A DNA stretch of 64,000 bases from Streptomyces sp. NBC_01216 (GTDB taxonomy: Bacteria; Actinomycetota; Actinomycetes; Streptomycetales; Streptomycetaceae), in NCBI RefSeq assembly GCF_035994945.1, contig NZ_CP108677.1, forward strand, positions 2,790,001-2,854,000, read 5' to 3'. The position numbers and the translations under genes were made by a program. This document shows positions 10,076 through 19,664 of this stretch, piece by piece (the first letter of the stretch is position 1; every line of letters begins with the position of its first letter). Under the pieces are notes generated by a model. The model was not told the DNA's origin and made no database searches. It saw only the letters and a list, made by a program, of their open reading frames with translations.

Positions 10076-10313
10076 CCGCCGAGCATAAGGGATTCTTGGA
10101 CTTGACGCCGTGAGCAACTTCATCACTTTGGGGAAGGTCGCCTCGGAAGGCTCTCCCGAGCGTCCTTCCCTGCCGCGCCGGAGCCGGCTGGCCGCGGCGC
10201 AGGGCACGGCGCGGACCGGAGCCGGCCGCGGCGGCGGAGGGGCCCGGAGACAGAGGGGCCCTGCGGGAGAATGGAGACGACAGGGACGGCGGGCGCGCCC
10301 TTAGGGTTCCGGC

Positions 10314-10994
10314 ATGAAGCTGTTGAGTGTGAACGCCGGACGCGCCAGGGCCGTGGAGTACACCGACGCCCCCTCCGGGACGACGGGCATCGACAAGAGG
10401 CCGGTCGAGGGACCGGTACGGATCACCGCGCCGGTCCCCGGTGGCGACGGTGCGAGCGGGGTCGCCGGGGACACCGTGTGCGACCTCAGGTTCCACGGCG
10501 GCGAGGACCGCGCCGCGTACGCCTTCGCCCGTGAGGACCTGGACCGCTGGGAGCACGAACTGGGGCGCCCACTGGCCAACGGTTCCTTCGGGGAGAACCT
10601 CACGACCCTCGGGCTCGACGTGAACGGGGCACTGATCGGCGAACGCTGGCGCATCGGGCCGGAGGTGGTCGTCGAGGTGACCGGCGGCCGCATCCCCTGC
10701 CGCACCTTCGCGGGCTTCGTCGAAGAGCAGGGCTGGGTGCGCCGCTTCACCCGGTCGACGGCCGGGCCGGGTGCACTGCTGCGGGTGATCCGGCCGGGCG
10801 AGATCACCGGGGGCGACCCGGTGGAGGTCGTGCACCGGCCCGCGCACGACATCACCGTGGCCCTGCTGCACCGGGCCGCGACGACCGAACGAGCCCTGCT
10901 TCCCGACACGTTGGTGGCCGCCGAGTGGATGGAGTCGGGGCTGCTCGATCTCGCGCGCACCCACGCGGAGAAGTACGGCGCTCCCGGCGCGTGA
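10314..10994 (+). CDS. MOSC-domain protein (YiiM-like)
   Basis: 226 residues. The MOSC beta-barrel is marked by RFHGGEDRAAYAFAREDL (59-76), FGENLTTLGLD (92-102) and GRIPCRTF (125-132). Cys129 is the conserved residue thought to hold sulfur or molybdenum cofactor in this superfamily. YiiM relatives are linked to reduction of N-hydroxylated compounds with a molybdenum cofactor; the substrate here is unknown. The C-terminal 60 residues (HRPAHDITVALLHRA) match the YiiM-type tail. Monocistronic ATG-start gene, divergent from the LysR gene. Confidence 0.87.
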   Translation: MKLLSVNAGRARAVEYTDAPSGTTGIDKRPVEGPVRITAPVPGGDGASGVAGDTVCDLRFHGGEDRAAYAFAREDLDRWEHELGRPLANGSFGENLTTLGLDVNGALIGERWRIGPEVVVEVTGGRIPCRTFAGFVEEQGWVRRFTRSTAGPGALLRVIRPGEITGGDPVEVVHRPAHDITVALLHRAATTERALLPDTLVAAEWMESGLLDLARTHAEKYGAPGA

Positions 10995-12016
10995 CCCGCC
11001 CCCGGGGCTCGGATCGGGGAGGCCCTTCGGGCACCGGCCGCACGGCCCGCTCCCGAGTCGACGACGGACGCGGCATCGCGTACGACCCCCACCACCTGCG
11101 CCGGTGTCCGGTCGAGTGCGGACGCGCGGGGCGCGGGGTGGCCCGCAGCACGAGAGCCCACGCCACGTCCCGCACACCGCGCCGCGTCCGCCGCGCGAGG
11201 CGGCGTCACACCAGCCGCCCCTGGGTCGTCGGCCGTTGGCCGGCCGACCTCGCCGGTCTCCGAGGGCGCGCCATCCCCCAGACGGGATCGGGGGCGGCTC
11301 GGGGGCGGCTCGGGGGCCGTCCCGGATGTGCGCGCCCCCTGCCGGGCGGGACGCTGGCGGCATGACTCGACTCACGCGTGTTCTCCTCGTCCTCACGTCG
11401 GCCGCCGTGGTTCCGGTCGCGGCGGCCGGCGCTCTCCTCGCCTGGCGAGCCACCGGCGCCGGGGCTCCGAGGCGCGGTTCGCCGGAGCCCCCGAACGCGT
11501 CGGCACTCCCTCCGCCAGGAACGCCGCCGACGACGCGCGCGGCCCCGGCGCGGCACCGCGGTCTCGGCCCCCGGTCGAGGGAACCGGCCTCGCCGGGGCG
11601 TCGGTTCCGGCTGGCACTCCCCGGGCACGCCGCCCGGGGGACGGCCCCGCACCACGTGGAGGAGACCGTCACCCGGGTCGCGCCGGTGTCCGGAGCGGCG
11701 TGTCCCGATGAGAACGGTCCGGCAGGGCACGTCCACCGGCGCGCCGCGCGGTCGCGCGTCCGGGAAGCGAACGGCGGACGGCCACCCACGCGGTGCGGCA
11801 CCGCGGACACGGCCCGCGCCTCCCGAGGGCACCGTGGAGGGGCTGGCGGAGCGCTCCGGACGTCCGGCCCCTCCCGATACGCCGCACATGTACCACCGAT
11901 ATCCGGTGCGGCACGAGGACCGCTGTCGGACAAGGCAGTTCACGGTGGAGGAGGGGGACCGGGACCGGGTAAGGGCCGTACGCCGGGCGTCCACGCGGGG
12001 CACTAACGTGCCGCGT
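10995..12016. other. Gene-poor 1.0-kb stretch
   Basis: Open frames on both strands overlap and mostly look like GC-rich noise. A short direct repeat (CTCGGGGGCGG units) occurs near 11288-11312. The only frame with protein-like character is the weak candidate at 11362. Nothing else can be supported. Confidence 0.5.
11362..12006 (+). CDS. Doubtful ORF with an apparent signal peptide
   Basis: 214 residues if real. Residues 1-33 look like a Sec signal or anchor segment (MTRLTRVLLVLTSAAVVPVA, then AAGALLAW), and the first 60 codons have high GC at third positions. After about residue 130 the third-position bias fades and the sequence becomes Gly/Arg/Pro-rich without recognisable structure. There is no convincing ribosome site. 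It may be the intact 5' part of a decayed gene for a small membrane or secreted protein, or chance. No function is proposed. Confidence 0.25.
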   Translation: MTRLTRVLLVLTSAAVVPVAAAGALLAWRATGAGAPRRGSPEPPNASALPPPGTPPTTRAAPARHRGLGPRSREPASPGRRFRLALPGHAARGTAPHHVEETVTRVAPVSGAACPDENGPAGHVHRRAARSRVREANGGRPPTRCGTADTARASRGHRGGAGGALRTSGPSRYAAHVPPISGAARGPLSDKAVHGGGGGPGPGKGRTPGVHAGH

Positions 12017-12790
12017 ATGACGACTGCACTGATTACGGGCGCGACAGCGGGCATCGGCGCCGCCTTCGCGCGGAAGCTGGCGGCGGAGGGCCACGACGTG
12101 GTCCTCGTGGCCCGGGATGTGAAGAGACTGCGCGAGCAGGCGACCGAACTGCACGACAGGCACGGCGTGGAGGCAGAGGTACTGGCGGCGGACCTCTCCG
12201 AGGAGAAGGGCATCGCGGCGGTGGAGGCCCGGCTCTCCGACCCGCGACAGCCGGTGGACCTCCTCGTGAACAACGCGGGCTTCGGCAACAAGGGCCGCTT
12301 CCTGGAAGTATCCATGGCCGATGAGTTGAGGATGCTCACAGTGCACTGTGAGGCGGTCCTCCGACTGACGTCGGCGGCGGTGGGTTCGATGCGGCCCCGG
12401 GGCAGGGGCGGGGTCGTGAACGTGGCGTCGGTGGCCGCGTTCGTGCCGCGCGGAACCTACGGCGCGTCGAAGGCGTGGGTGGTCCAGTTCACCCAGGGTG
12501 CCGCTCGGGACCTGGCAGGCAGTGGGGTCCGTCTCATGGCGCTGTGCCCGGGCCTCGTGCGGACGGAGTTCCACGAGCGGGCGGGGATGGGGACCGAAGA
12601 CATCCCGCGATGGATGTGGCTCGACGCGGACAAGCTGGTCGGCGCCGCCCTGGCGGATCTGGCCCGTGGGAAGACGCTGTCGATTCCCGACCCCCGCTAC
12701 AAGGCCCTGATGGGCGTGGTGAAGCTGGCGCCCCGCGGGCTGCTCGGAGGACTGTCCTCCAAGGCGGGCCGCACGTACGGACCGAAGTGA
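12017..12790 (+). CDS. Short-chain dehydrogenase/reductase
   Basis: 257 residues from the ATG at 12017; the frame is open much further upstream but without family similarity. Classical SDR features are present: the nucleotide-binding TGATAGIG (7-14), VNNAGFG (84-90), and the catalytic Ser138 with Tyr148-x3-Lys152 (TYGASK). The family reduces carbonyls or oxidises alcohols with NAD(P)(H); the substrate is not readable. The C-terminal stretch (PRYKALMGVVKLAPRGLLGG) resembles SDRs annotated near lipid or steroid metabolism, which is a loose resemblance only. Monocistronic. Confidence 0.88.
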   Translation: MTTALITGATAGIGAAFARKLAAEGHDVVLVARDVKRLREQATELHDRHGVEAEVLAADLSEEKGIAAVEARLSDPRQPVDLLVNNAGFGNKGRFLEVSMADELRMLTVHCEAVLRLTSAAVGSMRPRGRGGVVNVASVAAFVPRGTYGASKAWVVQFTQGAARDLAGSGVRLMALCPGLVRTEFHERAGMGTEDIPRWMWLDADKLVGAALADLARGKTLSIPDPRYKALMGVVKLAPRGLLGGLSSKAGRTYGPK

Positions 12791-13413
12791 GCTGATGGCG
12801 GAATTATCCGGGGCACTCCCCCTCACGAACCCCGACAGTGCGAGGCGATGTCGCCGACACATCGTCTCCGCACCAGTCCCCGCCGCCGTCGGCGGTCACG
12901 GTCCCGGCGGACAGGGCCGGGGAGCGGTCGGTACACACGGCCTCGACGAGCCCGTTCGGAGAATGGGCTCGTCGACTCGACAGGACCGCAAGCGCCCCCG
13001 CCCTGTGCCGTTCGGGGACGCGGGCTGAGGCGACGGCCACTCCCACGGACGGGCACGGGTGAACGCACTGGCGACGTCCACGACGCCCGGACAAACGCCC
13101 GGACAAACACTTTCCCCGCACCGGATCAACGCCCCGGCACCGGACCGGCATCCTCCCGAAGCGGACCGGCAGGACGCCCGCCTCCGCCCCACGGTCCCCG
13201 TGGTCGGTCGGCAGAGACCGCCGAACATTCTCGTACGGCGCCGTGGCCCCACCCCATGCGGCGCGCCCGACCTGGCCGACCGACCGACGGACACCCCGAC
13301 CGACGGACCGGCCATGCGACGCGCCGGGAGGAGAACACCGCCCAGCCGGCTGGGCGGGCGACCGGGGGCCGGACGTCTAAAATGGAGGGGTCCCACCCGG
13401 TCCGGGAGGCGCC
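12791..13413. other. Gene-poor 620-bp stretch
   Basis: No credible coding frame. It holds a hairpin at 12943-12975, and tetra- and hexanucleotide-like runs of CGACCGACGGAC around 13270-13310 that look like slippage products. The last 30 nt include the ribosome site (GGGAGGCGCC) of the gene at 13414. Confidence 0.5.
12943..12975 (+). terminator. Hairpin downstream of the SDR gene
   Basis: 11-bp perfect arms (TCGACGAGCCC at 12943-12953, complement at 12965-12975) and an 11-nt loop, 150 nt past the SDR stop. It is the nearest strong stem and a plausible terminator. Confidence 0.4.
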
Positions 13414-14112
13414 ATGACCTTCGTACAGATCATCGACTGCAAAACGAGTCGGTTCGACGATATGAACCGGCTCATGGACAAGTGGGTCGAGCAGACCCGG
13501 GGGAAGCGCACCGCGACCCACAGTCTCATCGGCGCCGACCGCTCCGACGCCTCGCACTTCGTGGAGATCGTCGAATTCCCCTCCTACGACGTGGCGATGA
13601 GGAATTCACAGCTTCCCGAGACCGACCGGATCTTCCGCGAGATGGTCGCGCTCTGTGACGAGATGCCCACGTTCACGGATCTCGACGTCGTCAAGGACAT
13701 CCAGCTCTACAAGGCGACCGCCCGCAGGCTGCTCGAGCTGGTCGGGGCCGAGGGTGAGCTCGCACCGCTCGACGAGGTCCTCGCCGAGGGATACCACGAC
13801 CACGACCCCACCAATGTGCAGGACATCTCCGGGATGGACGCGATCCGCCGTGAACTGGAGATGTGGCGCGGCGGCTTCGACTTCGCCTTCGTCGTCGAGG
13901 ACCAGATCGCCGAGGGCGACCGGGTCTGTACCCGCTGGACCTGGAACGCCACCCACACGGGGGACTTCATGGGAATCGAGGCCACCGGCCGTGAGGTCTC
14001 GATGACCGGCATGCTCATCCACCGTTTCCGCGAGGACGGCAAGATCGTGGAAGGCTGGTGGCAGTACGACCTGCTCGGCCTGATGGGGCAGCTCGGGGCC
14101 ATCGAGTCCTGA
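13414..14112 (+). CDS. SnoaL-like protein with an N-terminal ABM-type domain
   Basis: 232 residues in two apparent parts. Residues 1-95 (MTFVQIIDCKTSRFDDMNRL, ending TFTDLDVVKDIQLYK) resemble the small ferredoxin-like fold of antibiotic-biosynthesis-monooxygenase domains. Residues 100-225 are SnoaL/ester-cyclase-like (DEVLAEGYHDHDP, WRGGFDFAF, DRVCTRWTWNATHTGDFMG, GMLIHRFREDGKIVEGWWQYD). SnoaL folds appear in polyketide cyclases, but most genomic copies are of unknown function and no polyketide genes are near. The ribosome site GGGAGG is close to the ATG. Convergent with groEL. Confidence 0.8.
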   Translation: MTFVQIIDCKTSRFDDMNRLMDKWVEQTRGKRTATHSLIGADRSDASHFVEIVEFPSYDVAMRNSQLPETDRIFREMVALCDEMPTFTDLDVVKDIQLYKATARRLLELVGAEGELAPLDEVLAEGYHDHDPTNVQDISGMDAIRRELEMWRGGFDFAFVVEDQIAEGDRVCTRWTWNATHTGDFMGIEATGREVSMTGMLIHRFREDGKIVEGWWQYDLLGLMGQLGAIES

Positions 14113-14225
14113 CGGAACCCAGACATCCGGGAGAGCCGGTGCGCCGGAACCCGAGAAGGGAACCGGCGATACCGGTGGGGCGTCGGCGAGGCCCGCCACG
14201 AAGCGGTGAGGCCGGTGCGAACGGG

Positions 14226-14264
14226 CGAGGCCCGGTGCCCCCGCGACGGGGGCACCGGGCCTCG
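14226..14264. terminator. Bidirectional terminator between the SnoaL-like gene and groEL
   Basis: 18-bp perfect stem (CGAGGCCCGGTGCCCCCG at 14226-14243, complement at 14247-14264) with a 3-nt loop. It lies between convergent genes and is among the strongest hairpins in the window. Confidence 0.8.
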
Positions 14265-14337
14265 CTGCGTGTCGGTCACCCCGAACGCGTCGTGCACGGC
14301 GGTGAGCCTCAGCGGCTCACCGCGTCGGTGAACGGCC

Positions 14338-15969
<1,632 letters not shown>

Positions 15970-16079
15970 TCAGCCCTCTCGGAAATCGGGTGGAACGAAC
16001 TGCGCCCCGGGGCGCCCGGAAGGGGCCTCGGGGCGCAGCTCAAAGCATCTGCTTCAGGTACTTCGGGTACTTCGGTGAA

Positions 16080-16388
16080 CTACTTCTCGACGATCGCGAG
16101 CACGTCGCGAGCCGAGAGGACGAGGTACTCCTCGCCGCTGTACTTCACTTCGGTGCCGCCGTACTTGCTGTACAGCACGATGTCGCCGGTCTTGACGTCG
16201 AGCGGCAGACGCTCGCCGTTCTCGAAGCGGCCCGGGCCCACGGCCAGGACGACGCCCTCCTGGGGCTTCTCCTTGGCAGTGTCCGGAATGACCAGGCCAG
16301 AGGCGGTGGTCTGCTCGGCGTCGAGCGGCTGGACCACAATGCGGTCCTCGAGCGGCTTGATGGCAACCTTGGAGCTGGTGGTCGTCAC
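16080..16388 (-). CDS. groES: 10-kDa co-chaperonin GroES
   Basis: 102 residues, with the mobile loop ([17 protein letters not shown]) that docks onto GroEL and the closing sequence [16 protein letters not shown]. It caps the folding chamber. The ribosome site GGGGGAGG lies just before the ATG at 16388. First gene of the groES-groEL operon, controlled by two upstream CIRCE operators. Confidence 0.97.
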   Translation of the reverse strand: MTTTSSKVAIKPLEDRIVVQPLDAEQTTASGLVIPDTAKEKPQEGVVLAVGPGRFENGERLPLDVKTGDIVLYSKYGGTEVKYSGEEYLVLSARDVLAIVEK

Positions 16389-16487
16389 GATCCGACCTCC
16401 CCCTTCGGAGATCTCACGGGGTTAACTGTCTGAGGTGGCGACCAGGTGGATCCGTCGTCGCGGGTGCCGGACCTGCCCGTCGCTGTG

Positions 16488-16514
16488 TTGGCACTCTCCA
16501 GTGGGGAGTGCCAG
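16488..16514 (-). promoter_or_regulatory. CIRCE operator, proximal copy
   Basis: TTGGCACTC, 9 nt, then GAGTGCCAG. This fits the HrcA operator consensus TTAGCACTC-N9-GAGTGCTAA with one mismatch in the first arm and two in the second. It sits about 100 nt before the groES ATG, in the position expected for the 5' leader. Confidence 0.85.
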
Positions 16515-16534
16515 ACCTGAGACTATGACTGCGA

Positions 16535-16561
16535 TTAGCACTCGGTCAAGCGGAGTGCCAA
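16535..16561 (-). promoter_or_regulatory. CIRCE operator, distal copy, overlapping the groES promoter
   Basis: TTAGCACTC, 9 nt, then GAGTGCCAA: one mismatch to the HrcA consensus. On the minus strand the spacer contains TTGACC, a -35 match. A -10-like TAGTCT follows 18 nt later, or CATAGT at 16 nt. HrcA binding would therefore block this sigma-HrdB-type promoter directly. Confidence 0.9.
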
Positions 16562-16562
16562 T

Positions 16563-17072
16563 TCAGTGCGGTGTGGCGATTCGGCCCCGCTCCGGGAAAC
16601 GGTGTGCCGGACCATTTGGTTCCGACTGCGGAGGCGACTGCGGGGGCACGTGTGAGGACGCGGCCGGGGACCGCGGGACGGTCCGGGGGTGCGGCCAGGA
16701 ACGCGCGACGCTGCGGAACATCCGGGCCGCCGTACCGGTGACGCTCGCCCCGTCCCCGTCCCCGACCCCGCCCCCGACCTTCCGGGCCGTGTGCGCGCGG
16801 ACACCGGTGTTCCCGGGTACGACTCGCCCCACACCGGCCGCGTCCGGCTCCCGCACCACCGCCCCGGGCCCCCGGGGGACCTGCACCACCACCCTCCGCC
16901 CTCCCCACGGCGCCGGGTCCGGCGCCGGTGCCTGCCCGTGGGCCGGCATCACCCGCTCCGCCGCCCTCCGGCCCAGCCGCTCGATCGGGTCCACGCTCGA
17001 CGCGCACCCCGACGTCGCCAGGAGCGCGCCGGCCAGCAGCAGCCCGGCCACCGGCCGACGCGCCCGGATCAC
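16563..17072 (-). pseudogene. Degenerate lipoprotein gene (probable remnant of a deacetylase paralogue)
   Basis: 169 codons from a GTG at 17072 that overlaps the TGA of the deacetylase gene by 4 nt (GTGA). The start looks real: a signal peptide with lipobox (GALLATSGCASS, lipid Cys at about residue 22), then VDPIERLGRRAAERV, which I associate from memory with Streptomyces polysaccharide-deacetylase lipoproteins. After about residue 50 the sequence turns into Gly/Arg/Pro-rich text with no deacetylase motifs. It ends two bases from the distal CIRCE. I read it as a 5' remnant whose catalytic part has been lost, but a genuine short lipoprotein cannot be excluded. Confidence 0.45.
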
Positions 17073-18028
17073 ACGTAGTCCTCGAGTCTCGCCACCGCGT
17101 ACCCCTTGTCCGTGATCGTCTTCATCACGCGGCGGATCATGTCGGGCATGGTGCCCTTCCAGTCCCCCTTGCCACGGAAGTGGGTGAGCACGATGTCGCC
17201 GGGATGCAGGTCCCGGTCCCACTCGCGCCACTCCATGTGGTCCGGGAACGCCTCCGCGGCCCACAACGGGACCGCCTTGACCCCACAGGACTTGGCCGCC
17301 GTCAGCGTGTCCTGGTTGTAGTTGCCGTACGGCGGGCGGAAGAGTGGGGGCCGCTTGCCGAACTTCTTCTCGATGGTGTCCTGCATCCCGCAGATCTCCC
17401 GCTTCTGCTGCGCGTACGAGAGCCCGGGCAGGTAGCGGTGGTTGAGCGTGTGGTTGTGCAGGGCGACACCGGCCTTCTGCATCCCGGCGAAGTAGCCGTA
17501 GTCCTCCCTGACGAGGTAGTCGCTCAGGAAGGCGCTGTACGGGATGCCCAGCTCGCTCATCATCCGTACCAGGTCGGGGTCCTTCTCGGCCCCGTCGTCG
17601 ATGGTCAGGAAGACGACCTTGTCCTTGGTCGGCACGGTCGTGAAGACCGGCGGCAGACCCTCGCCGTCGGTCTCGAAGCCCTTGCGGGTCGTGATCTTCG
17701 GCTTGGTCACCGGCGGCGCGGGCGCCTCCAGCGGCGGCTTGTCGAGCTTCCACTTCCTGGCCGCGAGGACCCGGGCCGCGCGCTGCTCACGAACCCGCTC
17801 CACGTACGCCTGAAGGGCGCCGGCCGCGCCCTCCGCTCGAGGTTGTCCGGCGGCGGGGCTCGCGGCGCCCTTGCGCGCCCCTTCCCCGTTCCCGCCCTCC
17901 GCCGCCCCGCCGGAGGGTGCCGCGCAGGCGGACGCGAGCGCCGCGACGAGCACCGTCGCGCCCACGGACCGCCGCACCAGGAGGGCGCGGTTCACCAGCA
18001 TTCGTTCTTTTTGTCGTACTAGCTGCAT
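17069..18028 (-). CDS. Polysaccharide deacetylase lipoprotein (NodB domain)
   Basis: 319 residues from the ATG at 18028; Met10 at 18001 is the alternative start. A signal peptide ends in LASACAAP (lipid Cys35), followed by a low-complexity linker to about residue 75. The NodB domain (about 130-315) carries metal-site motif 1 TIDDG (142-146), motif 2 HNHTLNH (191-197) and motif 3 RPPYG (231-235). The family removes acetyl groups from cell-wall sugars. It is paralogous to the gene at 21485: both end in VARLEDYV. The downstream lipoprotein ORF overlaps its stop by 4 nt. Confidence 0.9.
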   Translation of the reverse strand: MQLVRQKERMLVNRALLVRRSVGATVLVAALASACAAPSGGAAEGGNGEGARKGAASPAAGQPRAEGAAGALQAYVERVREQRAARVLAARKWKLDKPPLEAPAPPVTKPKITTRKGFETDGEGLPPVFTTVPTKDKVVFLTIDDGAEKDPDLVRMMSELGIPYSAFLSDYLVREDYGYFAGMQKAGVALHNHTLNHRYLPGLSYAQQKREICGMQDTIEKKFGKRPPLFRPPYGNYNQDTLTAAKSCGVKAVPLWAAEAFPDHMEWREWDRDLHPGDIVLTHFRGKGDWKGTMPDMIRRVMKTITDKGYAVARLEDYV

Positions 18029-18128
18029 GGCGCCGCATCCTGTCAGCGCCGAGCCCCTCGGACCTCCACGCCGTCGGCGCGCCGCGCGCACCGTCCCCCG
18101 GCCGGCCCACTCGACGGCAGGGGCCACA

Positions 18129-19313
18129 ATGGGACGGGTGACCGACCTCTCCTCCTTCGCCACCCTGCTCTCCCCCGAAGGCCAGACGCTGCTCGCCGTG
18201 CTGCGCGACCACGACCCCGCCCAGGAGTTGGCGGTCGCCTCCCGGCTGCGGCGCGAGCACCCGGCCGATCTGGTCACGGCGGCCATCGGACAGGCACGGC
18301 TGCGGCAGCGCGCGGTGGCGAAGTTCGGTGCCGAGGACGCGTACCGGATGTACTTCACGCCCAACGGAGTCGAACAGTCGACCCGGGCCACGGTGGGGAC
18401 GTACCGCGCGGGACGTCTCCGGGAGCTGGGCGTGCGCAGCGTCGCCGACCTGTGCGGCGGCATCGGCGGCGACGCGATCGCCTTCGCCCGTGCGGGCATC
18501 TCGGTCCTCGCCGTCGACCGCGACCCGCTGACCGCCGAAGCGGCCCGCGCCAACGCCGCCGCCCTCGGTCTCGACGGGCTGATCGAGGTCCGGTGCGCCG
18601 ATGTGACGGAGATCGACACCACCCCCTACGACGCGGTCTTCGTGGACCCGGCGCGGCGGGGCGGACGCGGCCGGATCTTCGACCCGGAGGGCTATTCGCC
18701 TCCGCTCTCCTGGGCGACGGAGGCGGCCCGCAAGGCCCCGCACGCCGCGTTGAAGATCGCCCCGGGCGTGCCGCACGAGGCGGTGCCGCCGGAGGCGGAG
18801 GCCGAGTGGATCTCGGATGGCGGCGACGTGAAGGAGGCGGTGCTGTGGTTCGGCACCACTCCCGGCGCCCGTCGGGCCACGCTGCTGCCCGGTGGCGGGA
18901 GTCTGACCGGCCGCGGCCTTCCGAACCCCGCGGTCCGGCCGGTCGGCCGCTACCTCTACGAGCCCGACGGCGCCGTGATCCGCGCCCACCTGGTCGCCGA
19001 GGTCGCAGAGGATCTGGCGGGCGGTCTGGTCGACGAGACGATCGCCTACGTCACGGCGGACGAGCTGCGGCCGACCCCGTTCGCCGCCGCGTACGAGATC
19101 ACCGACCGGCTCCCCTTCAACCTCAAGAAGGTCAAGGCCCTGCTGCGCGAACGGGAGGTCGGCACGCTGACCGTGAAGAAGCGCGGCTCGGCCGTCGAAC
19201 CCGAGGAGATGCGCCGCAGGATCAAGCCCAAGGGCCCGAACGCGGCGACGCTGTTCCTCACCCGTGTCGCGGGTGCCCCGACGATGCTCATCGGACACCC
19301 CGCGGACCGCTGA
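18129..19313 (+). CDS. Class I SAM-dependent methyltransferase with THUMP-like C-terminal domain
   Basis: 394 residues from the ATG at 18129 (GTG at 18138 is possible). Residues 95-250 form a Rossmann methyltransferase: ADLCGGIGGDAIAFARAG is the SAM loop, and VDRDPLTAEAARANAAALG follows. The VFVDPARR motif occupies the position of motif IV. The C-terminal 90 residues match the THUMP-like domain found on such proteins, suggesting an RNA substrate; the target is unknown. The TGA stop at 19311-19313 lies inside the left end of a MITE-like element. Divergent from the deacetylase gene. Confidence 0.85.
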   Translation: MGRVTDLSSFATLLSPEGQTLLAVLRDHDPAQELAVASRLRREHPADLVTAAIGQARLRQRAVAKFGAEDAYRMYFTPNGVEQSTRATVGTYRAGRLRELGVRSVADLCGGIGGDAIAFARAGISVLAVDRDPLTAEAARANAAALGLDGLIEVRCADVTEIDTTPYDAVFVDPARRGGRGRIFDPEGYSPPLSWATEAARKAPHAALKIAPGVPHEAVPPEAEAEWISDGGDVKEAVLWFGTTPGARRATLLPGGGSLTGRGLPNPAVRPVGRYLYEPDGAVIRAHLVAEVAEDLAGGLVDETIAYVTADELRPTPFAAAYEITDRLPFNLKKVKALLREREVGTLTVKKRGSAVEPEEMRRRIKPKGPNAATLFLTRVAGAPTMLIGHPADR

Positions 19314-19479
19314 GAGACTGTCGGGTGACCTTCGGCCGACAGGCGGGCGCCGTCTGGTGCGGGCGATCCCAAAGCGCCGGTAGCTCCGCTGCAGCGGAGC
19401 TACCAGGGCATCCCGGCAACGCCGACTGCGCGTGCCAGGGCGTGACCACCCGGTCAGATGCCACCCGACAGGCTCTGAG
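19310..19479. mobile_element. MITE-like element of the CTGAG family, long copy
   Basis: 170 bp, flanked by direct CTGAG repeats (19310-19314 and 19475-19479). The terminal inverted repeats AGACTGTCGGGTG and CACCCGACAGGCT differ at one position. The centre holds a perfect 26-bp palindrome (half-site GGTAGCTCCGCTG, 19379-19404). No ORF fits. The left CTGAG provides the stop codon of the methyltransferase gene. Related copies lie at 22525, 25973, 39613 and 42311. Confidence 0.7.
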
Positions 19480-19547
19480 CCGGGCGACGGACCCGCGCGG
19501 GCGGCGGCACGGAGGCCGCGGTATCCGCGTCGGCGCCGCTATCTGTG

Positions 19548-19620
19548 CGGGGGCGGGGGCGGGGGCGGGTGCGGGCACGGGTGCGGGCACGGGTGCGGGC
19601 ACGGGTGCGGGTGCGGGCGC
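19548..19620 (+). repeat. G-rich tandem repeat
   Basis: Runs of GGGGGC followed by three units of a 12-bp repeat (GGGTGCGGGCAC) and a partial unit. The plus strand has more than ten G-tracts spaced by 2-3 nt, so it can form G-quadruplexes. It lies between convergent genes, 45 nt past the ECF sigma stop. Confidence 0.75.
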
Positions 19621-19664
19621 TCAGGGTGAGTGCGGGCGCCGGGTCCGCACCGCCCCACACGCCC

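Noticed and set aside
10002..11933. 643-codon minus-strand frame over the MOSC gene and the gene-poor stretch
   Set aside because: No family features; the plus-strand MOSC protein has clear motifs, and the remainder is GC noise.
13270..13310. Repeated CGACCGACGGAC-like units considered as a CRISPR or satellite
   Set aside because: The units are 4-12 bp, imperfect and without spacers; simple slippage explains them.
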